A program made the position numbers and the translations under genes. This document shows positions 1-6,316 of a DNA stretch of 8,710 nt, in pieces; within the stretch, counting starts at the first letter, position 1, and each line of letters opens with the position of its first letter. The notes under the pieces are model-generated. The model searched no databases. It saw nothing but the letters and a program-made list of their open reading frames with translations, and was not told where the DNA came from. This DNA comes from Limnohabitans sp. Its GTDB lineage: Bacteria > Pseudomonadota > Gammaproteobacteria > Burkholderiales > Burkholderiaceae_C. Location: NCBI GenBank assembly GCA_009693225.1, contig SHXP01000083.1, forward strand, positions 1 to 8,710, written 5' to 3'.

Positions 1-151
1 CTAAGTCAAGTTTGTCCCGCCGTTGTGCTGCACCAGTCACAGGGTCAATAGGCCTTACATTCGCAGACAGGCTTTCTGCCAACAGAAAAGGCTGATTGAT
101 GTCGCCGCCTATCATTGCTTATCAACCATTCAACAGACACGGGAGAACATC
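1..151. other. Upstream non-coding stretch or tail of a previous gene
   Basis: Before the first supported start codon two short plus-strand frames are open from the window edge: one ends at TAG 49-51 and the other at TGA 93-95. Either could be the last codons of a gene that lies outside the window, but neither is long enough to recognise. The only clear signal is the purine-rich GGGAGA at 141-146, which serves the gene starting at 152. I see no convincing promoter or strong terminator hairpin here. Confidence 0.3.
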
Positions 152-529
152 ATGGGCAGCAATTCTTTTCAAAAGGGCCTAAAAACCCGCCGCGAAGTGC
201 TGGGGGCAGAGTACGTCAACACCTCGTTGAAAAACGCCGACGACTTCAACATGCCCATGCAGGAACTGGTCACTCAGTACTGCTGGGACGAAATCTGGAA
301 CCGCCCCGGGCTGGACCGGCGCACCCGCAGCATCATCAACCTGGCCATGCTGACCGCCTTGAACCGTCCGCATGAACTCAAACTGCATGTGCGCGGCGCC
401 GTCAACAACGGCCTGAGCAAGCAGGAAATCTCCGAAATCTTTTTGCAAACCGCCATTTACTGCGGTGTGCCTGCCGCCATCGACAGCTTCCGGGGCGCCA
501 AGGAAGTGTTCAAAGAGATGGGGATTTGA
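152..529 (+). CDS. Carboxymuconolactone decarboxylase family protein (PcaC-like)
   Basis: A 125-residue all-helical protein of the CMD/AhpD-like fold, the usual length for stand-alone 4-carboxymuconolactone decarboxylases. Family hallmarks are YCWDEIWNRPGLDRRTRS (residues 43-60), an AMLTALNRPHELKLH segment with His74 and His79 where the family active site lies, and AIYCGVPAAIDSF (101-113). There is no CxxC pair, so it is not an AhpD-type peroxidase. The canonical enzyme decarboxylates gamma-carboxymuconolactone in the protocatechuate branch of the beta-ketoadipate pathway. No other pca gene is visible, so the true substrate is uncertain. The start is ATG 152, preceded by GGGAGA at 5 nt spacing; the frame is open further upstream (ATG 23) but that extension does not look like the family. 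The stop overlaps the next gene by 4 nt (TTGA), so the two are probably co-translated and may act on the same pathway. Confidence 0.85.
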   Translation: MGSNSFQKGLKTRREVLGAEYVNTSLKNADDFNMPMQELVTQYCWDEIWNRPGLDRRTRSIINLAMLTALNRPHELKLHVRGAVNNGLSKQEISEIFLQTAIYCGVPAAIDSFRGAKEVFKEMGI

Positions 530-1416
530 GCCTGAGCACGCCCGTCATTGCTTTCATAGGCCTGGGTCAAATGGGCTTGCCCATGGTGCGCAATCTGCTG
601 CGCGCCGGCCACCGGGTGCAGGCCTTTGACCTGAACCCGCAAGCCGCCGATGCCTTGCCAGACGATGCCTTGTTCACAAGGGCTGATTCTGCTGCGGCGG
701 CCTTGCCGCAGGCGGATATCGTCATCCTGATGCTGCCCGACAGCAAGGTCGTAGACGATTTGCTGTGGGACGGCGGGCAAGCACTCGGCGGCTTGTTAAA
801 GCCTTCTCAGATTCTGATTGACATGGGGTCTTCAGACCCGGTCAGGTCACGTGACAATTCCGCCCGGCTGGCAGCCAAAGGGATTGCCTTTGTCGATGCA
901 CCGGTTTCAGGCGGCGCCAAACGTGCAGTCGACGCCAGTCTGTCCATCATGATCGGCGGCGACAACTCTGCCGTCGAGACAGTGCGCCCGGTGCTGCAAG
1001 CCATGGGTAAAAACCTGGTGCACCTGGGCCAGGCAGGAGCAGGTCACGCGGTCAAGGCCTTGAACAACTATGTCTCAGCCTCAGGTCTGCTGGCCGTCAG
1101 CGAAGCCCTGGCGGCGGCCGAGAAGTTCGGCATCGACCCGCATCTGGTCAATCAGGTGTTCAATACCTCGACCGGTCGTAACAACACCACCGACGTCAAG
1201 GTGGAGAACTTCATGCTCTCCGGCAGTTTCAATTCCGGCTTTGCACTGGCGTTGATGCGCAAGGACTTGCAGACAGCGCTTAGCTTTATTGAACGCATGG
1301 GCACGCCGGACCATCAGGCTTTTGCCTGTACCCGTACCTGGGTAGAAGCCGAAAGCGCATTAAAGCAAGGCGCAGACCACACCGAGATGTACAAGTTCAT
1401 CCGCCGTAACCCGTGA
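526..1416 (+). CDS. NAD(P)-dependent beta-hydroxyacid dehydrogenase (3-hydroxyisobutyrate dehydrogenase family)
   Basis: A 296-residue oxidoreductase, the typical length of the 3-hydroxyisobutyrate / tartronate semialdehyde reductase family. The N-terminal Rossmann fold carries GLGQMG (12-17) followed by NLLRAGH. Asp35, at the end of the second beta strand (QAFDLNP), would suit NAD(H), although family members vary. The substrate-binding motif DAPVSGG is at 124-130. The catalytic-lysine motif GAGHAVKALNN is at 171-181, with Lys177. KDLQTA begins at Lys246, in the helical C-terminal domain. It should interconvert a beta-hydroxyacid and its semialdehyde or ketone in the cytosol; the exact substrate cannot be read from sequence. 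The start is TTG 526, overlapping the previous stop (TTGA), with a purine-rich GAGATGGGGA just upstream. No nearby ATG fits, because the glycine motif begins only a dozen residues in. The coupling suggests a shared catabolic task with the PcaC-like protein. Confidence 0.88.
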   Translation: MSLSTPVIAFIGLGQMGLPMVRNLLRAGHRVQAFDLNPQAADALPDDALFTRADSAAAALPQADIVILMLPDSKVVDDLLWDGGQALGGLLKPSQILIDMGSSDPVRSRDNSARLAAKGIAFVDAPVSGGAKRAVDASLSIMIGGDNSAVETVRPVLQAMGKNLVHLGQAGAGHAVKALNNYVSASGLLAVSEALAAAEKFGIDPHLVNQVFNTSTGRNNTTDVKVENFMLSGSFNSGFALALMRKDLQTALSFIERMGTPDHQAFACTRTWVEAESALKQGADHTEMYKFIRRNP

Positions 1417-1444
1417 TCAGCCTTGCCACACGCTTACCCTGAGA

Positions 1445-1828
1445 ATGAGCATGTTTGATGCAGTCAGTCAGTGGGCGCGTCGGGTCAAACAGGACGCAGT
1501 CATGCTGTGGTTTGCTTACCGCGATAAGCGGACACCACGGCTGCCGAAAATCATTTGCATGCTGGCGGTCGCCTATGCCCTGAGCCCGATAGATCTGATC
1601 CCCGACTTCATTCCGGTGCTGGGTTACCTGGACGAGGCCATTCTTTTACCCGCCATGATCTGGCTGGCGGTGAAATTGCTGCCTGCGACGGTGGTCAGCG
1701 ACTGCCGCGCGTTGGCAGCGGAATGGATGCAAAACAACGGGCGCAAACCGGTCAACCGCTGGGGCATTTTATTCGTGCTGCTGGTCTGGGGCCTGGTGTT
1801 GCTACTGTTGCTATGGTGGTGGGCTTGA
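1445..1828 (+). CDS. DUF1232 (YkvA-type) small membrane protein
   Basis: A 127-residue protein containing the DUF1232 signature YALSPIDLIPDFIPVLGYLDE (residues 44-64), defined by the SPIDLIPD core and followed by the hydrophobic helix ILLPAMIWLAVKLLP. A second strongly hydrophobic segment, about residues 106-126, ends in LLLWWWA and is likely a C-terminal transmembrane anchor. The family is widespread in bacteria and has no established biochemical role. It starts 28 nt after the dehydrogenase stop on the same strand and could be co-transcribed with it. There are two possible starts, ATG 1445 and ATG 1451; neither has a strong ribosome binding site, and I chose the longer. The domain assignment is firm, the function unknown. 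Confidence 0.8.
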   Translation: MSMFDAVSQWARRVKQDAVMLWFAYRDKRTPRLPKIICMLAVAYALSPIDLIPDFIPVLGYLDEAILLPAMIWLAVKLLPATVVSDCRALAAEWMQNNGRKPVNRWGILFVLLVWGLVLLLLLWWWA

Positions 1829-1859
1829 AAACCGGTCACCCCTAAAAACGCGCCTGTTT

Positions 1860-1888
1860 TTGATATTGTTTTCAGTAGCCGGTTTACT
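1860..1888 (+). promoter_or_regulatory. Possible sigma70 promoter for the GDT1-family gene
   Basis: TTGATA (1860-1865) matches the -35 consensus at 5 of 6 positions. It is followed after 17 nt by TTTACT (1883-1888), a 4 of 6 match to the -10 box. Transcription would start near 1895 and give a leader of about 48 nt before the TTG start. A 7-bp inverted repeat (1829-1835 with 1879-1885) surrounds this region. The match is modest and rests on pattern reading only. Confidence 0.28.
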
Positions 1889-1942
1889 TTTCACAAACCT
1901 GGCATTTCCACTCACGCTCAACTCAGCCGACAGAAAGTTATT

Positions 1943-2524
1943 TTGGAATCCTTGCTTATCTCCACAGGCGTGGTGGCACTTACCGAAATCGGCGACAAAA
2001 CCCAATTGCTGGCCTTTATTCTGGCGGCTCGTTTCAAAAAACCGCTGCCAATCATCGCAGGCATTCTGGTCGCAACTTTGCTCAACCACGGTATTGCCGG
2101 CGCATTGGGCGCCTGGATCACCGCCATGGTCGACCCGTCTGTTCTGTGCTGGGTACTGGGGGCATCATTCATTGCCATGGCCGTGTGGACGCTGATCCCC
2201 GACAAAATCGAAGAGGAAGAAACCGAAGTCGCACTCAAACTGGGCGTGTGCGGTGGCACACTGGTGATTTTCTTTCTGGCCGAAATGGGCGACAAAACCC
2301 AGATCGCCACAGTGGCGCTGGCGGCGCATTACCCCTGCGCGCTGATGGTGGTGGCGGGTACCACGCTGGGTATGCTGATTGCCGATGTGCCGGCGGTGTT
2401 CACCGGCGACAAACTGGCCGGTCGCATCCCCATGACACTGGTACATCGCATCGCAGCCGCCATTTTTGCGGGCTTGGGTATTGCTACTTTACTGGGCGCA
2501 GCGCAAGGCATGGTGGCTTATTGA
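1943..2524 (+). CDS. GDT1/TMEM165 (UPF0016) family cation transporter, probable Mn exporter
   Basis: A 193-residue integral membrane protein with the two inverted ExGDKTQ motifs that define the UPF0016/GDT1 family: EIGDKTQ at residues 15-21 and EMGDKTQ at 114-120. Each lies in the first helix of a three-helix repeat, giving about six transmembrane segments. A charged loop, DKIEEEETE (87-95), separates the halves. Characterised bacterial members such as MneA export Mn2+, and eukaryotic members handle Mn2+/Ca2+ and protons; manganese export here is inferred from the family. The start is TTG 1943: the encoded MESLLISTGVVALTEIGDKTQ has the standard family N-terminus, AGAAAG lies about 5-10 nt upstream, and no ATG occurs in a suitable place. 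I looked for a yybP-ykoY manganese riboswitch core in the leader and did not find it. It converges with the metallopeptidase gene on the other strand. Confidence 0.87.
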   Translation: MESLLISTGVVALTEIGDKTQLLAFILAARFKKPLPIIAGILVATLLNHGIAGALGAWITAMVDPSVLCWVLGASFIAMAVWTLIPDKIEEEETEVALKLGVCGGTLVIFFLAEMGDKTQIATVALAAHYPCALMVVAGTTLGMLIADVPAVFTGDKLAGRIPMTLVHRIAAAIFAGLGIATLLGAAQGMVAY

Positions 2525-2685
2525 TCCGGATGCCGGGTGCAGCTTCTGAACACCTCAGAGTACATGCGCAATCGCTCGCTGCTCGGAGCCAGCTTGTCCG
2601 AGATCAAATCAGCGATATCGCCGGTGAGCTTTAAAAACTCAGGGTTACAGTGGTGCCTGATGGAGTTTCTGTAAATTGTTTGCGG

Positions 2686-2688
2686 CTA
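2686..2688 (-). other. In-frame amber codon inside the metallopeptidase-like gene
   Basis: On the minus strand the codons read GAG AAT CAG TGG TAG CCG CAA. The TAG follows the zinc motif by ten residues, and the same frame then continues for 55 sense codons to TAA. A single base change from CAG, AAG, GAG or TGG would create it. The following CCG CAA does not match the best known leaky amber context (TAG CAA TTA), so a nonsense mutation is the simplest reading. Confidence 0.65.
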
Positions 2689-3459
2689 CCACTGATTCTC
2701 GCGCATCAGAAATGCGTAATGCACCAATTCATGCCCGAGTGCCCAGTTCACCATAGAACGGCTCCAGCCTTGCAAAGTGCGCGGCGACACATTGATTTGC
2801 AAAGCATTGCCCGGCTGATCTTCAGACGGGTATTCGAACACCATGCGGGCGCTGGTGGGCAATCCGGGGGTAATCATGAAACGCGGCATGGGCGCTTCCA
2901 GCGGCGCACCGGTGCGGCTCTTGATGAACGCCCAGATGAGGCGCAAAGCTTCGGTATCAAAACTCTGATCTGCCAGTCCGGCAACTTCGGTGCCGATATT
3001 GCCTACATTGGAATAAAAGGCCTCGAGCCGTCGCAACTGAACCTCGGCGAATCCGAAATTCAGCATACAGACTTCCAGGTCCAGGCTCAGCGGCGGCATC
3101 ATCAGGTTGTTATGGGCTGACAGATTGGCCAGCATATGCTGACTGAAATCGCGACTGAAGGCGTTTTGACGCTCGACCGCCTCAAGTTCGGATACACCGC
3201 TTTTGATGCTCAGAAAATAACCGATACGGGCATATATATCACTGTGCGACAAATATGCATTGGCGCTGCGACGCTGCTCCTCGTGTACCGGGTTGCTGGC
3301 CAGATAGTTACCTATGATTTCAAACATGATGGCGCACCGGCTGGCTACATAGGCGAGCTCCTTGTTGTCCTCTTTCCAGTGAGGGTGCCCGACGGTCCAG
3401 TCCTGGAGCCTGGGCACGTCCTGGGCCCGCGCTGACGCGCTGAGACAAAACAATAAAAC

Positions 3460-3466
3460 AAAAAAA
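3460..3466 (-). other. Seven-T homopolymer at the frame break in the signal peptide
   Basis: The minus strand reads CTTTTTTTG within the signal-peptide coding region. From ATG 3479 the frame runs out at a TAG near 3345 after losing the body frame. With eight T instead of seven the ATG joins the 255-residue frame exactly. The tract is a natural place for replication, transcription or sequencing slippage. Confidence 0.6.
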
Positions 3467-3549
3467 GCCCGGAAAACATCGCCACCGTCCTGTGAATTTC
3501 ACGCCATATTAATTCAGCGCAGCCCTCGCTGCCGGCCGGATGGCAATGC

Positions 3550-3566
3550 ACCCGTCACACACGGGT
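3550..3566 (-). terminator. Small hairpin just after paaE, possible weak terminator
   Basis: A perfect 6-bp stem, ACCCGT / ACGGGT, with a 5-nt loop lies 7 nt beyond the paaE stop codon. It is GC-rich and well placed for the end of the paaABCDE transcript. No run of T follows on the minus strand, so it is not a standard intrinsic terminator. It may instead stabilise an mRNA end or act with Rho. Confidence 0.35.
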
Positions 3567-3573
3567 ATTAGCT

Positions 3574-4668
3574 TCAGCGCTCGTCGTAACTCAATGTGAC
3601 CGCATCACTGGTGGGACGCGACTGGCAGGACAGCACAAAATCTTGTCTAGTTTCCCAGTCTTCCAGGGTGAAGTTTTTTTCCATGACCACGCTGCCTTGC
3701 ATGACCTTGGCCCGACAGGTGCAACACACACCGCCCCGGCAGGAATAAGGCAGATCCAGGCCGGCAGCCAGGCCAACATCCAATATTTTCTGATCCGGCG
3801 ACATGCGCAGCGAACGCTGTTTGCCGTCGAGGATCAAGGTCAAGGCCACAGCCTTGGTGTCATCACCCTGTGTCTGCGCGCCAGCCGGCGGCACAGCGTG
3901 TTGCGGCTGATCGGGTGCGACAAAGCGCTCGCTGCGCACACGTTCTGCGGGTACACCTGCCCGGGACAAAGCCCGGCAGGTACTGTCAATCATGTCTTGC
4001 GGGCCGCAGACAAACACCTCCTCCAATGTCTGCGGCGGCAGCACAGTCTCCAGCAACCGGCGGACTTTTTCGCTGCCAAGCCGGCCTTGTAATAACTCAA
4101 CCTCCTGCGCCTGGCGCGACAACACATGAATCAGTGTGACGCGGCCAGTGTAGCGGTCTTTCAAATCCTGTAATTCTTCATTGAACATGACCGAAGCCAT
4201 GTTGCGGTTACCGTAGACGAGGGTGAAACGAGAATCCGGCTGCTGCTCAAGACTGCTGGCCATGATGGACAACACCGGTGTGATGCCCGAGCCAGAGGCA
4301 AATGCGGCACGGTGCTTTGCCTGTGCATTCTGTGACACAAAACGCCCTTCTGGCGGCATGACCGGTACCATGTCACCGGCTTTGAAATGCCGGACAGCCC
4401 AGTTTGAAAATACCCCGCCCGCTACAGCGCGAATTCCAATACGTATTTCATGAAAACGGTCGAAGTGGCTGCGACTGCTGCAAATCGAATAGCTACGTCG
4501 TATTTCCTCGCCTTGCAGCACAGCTTTGAGGGTTAAAAACTGACCGGGTTGAAAAGCAAACGTGTTTTTGGATTCAACAGGTACCGTGAAAGTGACTGCC
4601 ACCGAACCGGCAGCTTCCGGCCGCACATCCGCAATACGCAACGGGAGGAAATGGCGTTGATCAGTCAT
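3574..4668 (-). CDS. paaE: Phenylacetyl-CoA 1,2-epoxidase reductase subunit PaaE
   Basis: A 364-residue reductase that passes electrons from NADPH through FAD and a 2Fe-2S cluster to the PaaA diiron site. An N-terminal FAD domain carries RRSYS (57-61). The NAD(P) domain has SGSGITP (125-131) and CGPQDMI (221-227). A C-terminal plant-type ferredoxin domain begins about residue 275, with cluster ligands Cys310, Cys315, Cys318 (CRGGVCCTC) and Cys348. Domain order and length match PaaE of the phenylacetate pathway. It is the last gene of the cluster, starting 12 nt after the paaD stop. That short gap has no clear Shine-Dalgarno sequence, so translation probably depends on coupling to paaD. All key residues are present and it should be functional. 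Similar hybrid reductases serve other oxygenases, but the neighbours settle the assignment. Confidence 0.95.
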   Translation of the reverse strand: MTDQRHFLPLRIADVRPEAAGSVAVTFTVPVESKNTFAFQPGQFLTLKAVLQGEEIRRSYSICSSRSHFDRFHEIRIGIRAVAGGVFSNWAVRHFKAGDMVPVMPPEGRFVSQNAQAKHRAAFASGSGITPVLSIMASSLEQQPDSRFTLVYGNRNMASVMFNEELQDLKDRYTGRVTLIHVLSRQAQEVELLQGRLGSEKVRRLLETVLPPQTLEEVFVCGPQDMIDSTCRALSRAGVPAERVRSERFVAPDQPQHAVPPAGAQTQGDDTKAVALTLILDGKQRSLRMSPDQKILDVGLAAGLDLPYSCRGGVCCTCRAKVMQGSVVMEKNFTLEDWETRQDFVLSCQSRPTSDAVTLSYDER

Positions 4669-4680
4669 AGGGCTGCGGCG

Positions 4681-5226
4681 TCAGTAAGCTTTGAAATAGT
4701 CAAACGGCTCCATGCAGGCCAGGCATTTGTACATGGCCTTACAAGCGGTGGAGCCGAAGTGCGATGTTTCAGTTGTGTGCTCAGAACCGCATTGCGGACA
4801 GACAACCGTCTGATGAACCCGGTTGTGCGCCATGCGCACAGGTTTCAATGCGCCGGCGGTCGTTGTACTGTGCGGCGGGGCGATCCCGTATGCCAGCAAT
4901 TTCTTTCTCGCCTCAGGCGTGATCCAATCGCTGGACCAGGCGGGCGACAAACGGGTGATGACGCTGGCTTGCACGCCGGCCTGTTGCAGGCACAAACGCA
5001 CATCGTCATGCATTTGTTCCATCGCCGGGCAGCCGTTGTAAGTCGGCGTTATGACTATCTGCAAACCATGCGGCGTGGCATGCACCGCACGCAGCACACC
5101 GATTTCACGCAGTGAAAGCACTGGTATTTCCGGATCGTAGACCGATTCGAGCAAATGCCAGATATTGAAATGTGCATCATCAGCACCAGGCATCTGCAGC
5201 GGAACGTCAGGCAAAGTCTCAGCCAT
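4681..5226 (-). CDS. paaD: Phenylacetyl-CoA epoxidase maturation protein PaaD
   Basis: A 181-residue protein with an N-terminal DUF59/MIP18-type domain, marked by DPEIPVLSLREIGVLR (31-46) and TPTYNGCPAM (60-69). Its C-terminal region carries CPQC (143-146) and CLAC (168-171), which look like a four-cysteine metal site, around HFGSTACKAMYKC and ending EPFDYFK. PaaD is required for epoxidase activity in vivo, and its domain relatives work in iron-sulfur assembly. It probably matures PaaE or the complex rather than catalysing the reaction. I took ATG 5226 as the start, 23 nt after the paaC stop. GTG 5253 in the same frame overlaps the paaC stop as GTGA, would add nine residues and is a real alternative. 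The frame is open back to 5334, inside paaC, but that part is not PaaD-like. Confidence 0.92.
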   Translation of the reverse strand: MAETLPDVPLQMPGADDAHFNIWHLLESVYDPEIPVLSLREIGVLRAVHATPHGLQIVITPTYNGCPAMEQMHDDVRLCLQQAGVQASVITRLSPAWSSDWITPEARKKLLAYGIAPPHSTTTAGALKPVRMAHNRVHQTVVCPQCGSEHTTETSHFGSTACKAMYKCLACMEPFDYFKAY

Positions 5227-5249
5227 ACCCGCTGATGCGGCAACAGTAT

Positions 5250-6017
5250 TCACCACGCGGCACCGGGGTGCTGCCTGGCCAGACTTTGCATCTCTGCCAG
5301 TAAATAAGACATGTGCTCGGAATGGATACCGCAACTGCCGTGTGGGATGAAACCGCCGTCTGGCGGCATTTGCAAAGCGGCTTGTGCCAACAAGTCACCG
5401 ACCATGTTTTGCCATGCGGCCTGCAAAGCTTGCGTGTGGTTGAGAAAAACTTGAACTGGCGTCTTTGCGCTCCAGAATTCCTGCGTGTAAGGCATCAAAA
5501 AATTCACCGCAGCCTGCGCCCTGGCGTGCGATTCGTCAGTGCCGCCGCCAAAGCGCAACAGCCAGTCGGCGGCGTGCTGCCAGTGGTAGCGGACTTCTTT
5601 CAAAGATTTCACAGCGATGGCGGCGAGTTGTGCATCCGCATGGCCTTGCAACTGCTCCCACACCAGCAGCATATAGGCGCTGAATAAACCATTGCGGGTG
5701 ATGGTGACCGCATAGTCGCGTCCGGTGAGTGCAGACGGCGCCAGTGCGGTGGTGTGAGGTAACTCCAGCAAAGTGAAGTTCAGAAAATGCTGCTGATCGC
5801 GGAAATAGGCAAGACTGTCTTCGGTGCTGCCGTCGTCACGCAGTTGCGCCACATGCTGGTAAAGCAATCTGGCCTGACCGATCAGATCAAGCGCGTTGTT
5901 GGCCAGCGCCAGGTCTTCTTCCAGGATCGGGCCGTGGCCGCAGCACTCGGCATTGCGCTGCCCCAGTATGAGTGCGTTGTCGGCCAGATGCAGGACAAAC
6001 TCGGGCAGGCTGTTCAC
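5250..6017 (-). CDS. paaC: Phenylacetyl-CoA epoxidase structural subunit PaaC
   Basis: A 255-residue ferritin-like helical protein, the non-catalytic partner of PaaA in the epoxidase core. The N-terminal helix pair carries the recognisable LADNALILGQRNAECCGHGPILEEDLALANNALDLIGQAR region (10-50, paraphrased by position), followed by YFRDQQHFLNFTLLELPH and a VKSLKEVRYHWQHAADWLLRFGGGTDES helix typical of the family. Known PaaC proteins have lost the iron ligands and stabilise the alpha subunit. The start is GTG 6017, which overlaps the paaB stop as GTGA, implying translational coupling and matched subunit amounts. It ends 23 nt before the paaD ATG. No disruptions are seen. Confidence 0.94.
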   Translation of the reverse strand: MNSLPEFVLHLADNALILGQRNAECCGHGPILEEDLALANNALDLIGQARLLYQHVAQLRDDGSTEDSLAYFRDQQHFLNFTLLELPHTTALAPSALTGRDYAVTITRNGLFSAYMLLVWEQLQGHADAQLAAIAVKSLKEVRYHWQHAADWLLRFGGGTDESHARAQAAVNFLMPYTQEFWSAKTPVQVFLNHTQALQAAWQNMVGDLLAQAALQMPPDGGFIPHGSCGIHSEHMSYLLAEMQSLARQHPGAAW

Positions 6018-6316
6018 ATGTGCCCCACTTCATCCGGTATGACGAAAAATGTGGGATGCCGGTAGACCTTGTCTTTGGCGGGTTCAAACATCGTGTCCTT
6101 GTCACCGGGGTCGCTGGCGGTGATAGCGGCTGAAGGAATGACCCAGATGCTCACGCCTTCCTGTCGACGCGTGTAGACATCGCGAGCCATGCGCAAAGCC
6201 TGTGGCGCATCGGCTGCGTGCAGGCTGCCGCAATGCTTGTGCTCAATACCTTGTTTGCTGCGCACAAACACTTCCCACAAAGGCCATTCCTGTTGCAAAG
6301 CGGCTGATGTGCTCAT
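6014..6316 (-). CDS. paaB: Phenylacetyl-CoA epoxidase subunit PaaB
   Basis: A 100-residue small subunit, the standard PaaB length. Recognisable segments are WPLWEVFVRSKQGIEHKHCGSLHA (11-34, by position), an ALRMARDVYTRRQEG helix, SIWVIPS (57-62) and the C-terminal PAKDKVYRHPTFF with IPDEVGHM. PaaB bridges PaaA-PaaC heterodimers in the epoxidase and is needed for activity with the reductase. The start is ATG 6316, overlapping the paaA stop as ATGA; the frame is open upstream to 6433, but that part lies inside paaA and does not resemble PaaB. The stop overlaps the paaC start. The two overlaps lock paaA, paaB and paaC into one translational unit. Confidence 0.94.
   Translation of the reverse strand: MSTSAALQQEWPLWEVFVRSKQGIEHKHCGSLHAADAPQALRMARDVYTRRQEGVSIWVIPSAAITASDPGDKDTMFEPAKDKVYRHPTFFVIPDEVGHM

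Larger units (their letters stand above)
2518..3479 (-). pseudogene. Secreted HExxH metallopeptidase-like gene interrupted by an amber codon and a homopolymer frameshift
   Basis: The surviving main frame runs from TTG 3453 to an amber stop at 2686-2688 (255 residues). It encodes the end of a signal peptide (LSASARA then Gln-Asp), a mostly helical body and, near the end, GHELVHYAF, an HExxH zinc site (His241, Glu242, His245). The frame stays open after the amber codon for 55 more codons to TAA at 2518-2520, including RHHCNPEF and a helical, charged tail. A domain ending ten residues after HExxH would lack its third zinc ligand, so I read the tail as the true C-terminus. At the 5' end the best start is ATG 3479-3477, with AGGA 8 nt upstream, but it is one base out of frame with the body. 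One extra T in the T7 tract would give the ideal signal peptide MFSGLFFVLLFCLSASARA. The intact protein would be about 319 residues, exported to the periplasm. I do not recognise a named family. Alternatives are sequencing error, slippage or readthrough. Confidence 0.6.

Noticed and set aside
70..95. TTTCTG-CCAA-CAGAAA small hairpin near the left edge
   Set aside because: A six-pair stem with no T tract is likely to occur by chance and has no clear gene end to serve.
23..151. N-terminal extension of the PcaC-like protein to ATG 23
   Set aside because: The extra 43 residues do not resemble the family and the ribosome binding site at 141-146 fits ATG 152.
1844..1861. AAAAAC/GTTTTT hairpin as an intrinsic terminator after the DUF1232 gene
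   Set aside because: The stem is only six mainly A-T pairs, so it is too weak to call a terminator on its own.
1829..1942. yybP-ykoY manganese riboswitch upstream of the GDT1-family gene
   Set aside because: The conserved core sequence is not present by eye and the leader is short; only a simple inverted repeat is seen.
2650..3120. Plus-strand open frames opposite the metallopeptidase-like gene (also 3136-3435)
   Set aside because: The minus strand has a signal peptide, the HExxH motif and a coherent helical body; the plus frames look random and lack ribosome sites.
3345..3551. 68-codon minus-strand frame through the ATG at 3479 as an independent small protein
   Set aside because: It loses all sense after the signal-peptide region, where its sequence is the out-of-frame copy of the metallopeptidase body; the frameshift explains it better.
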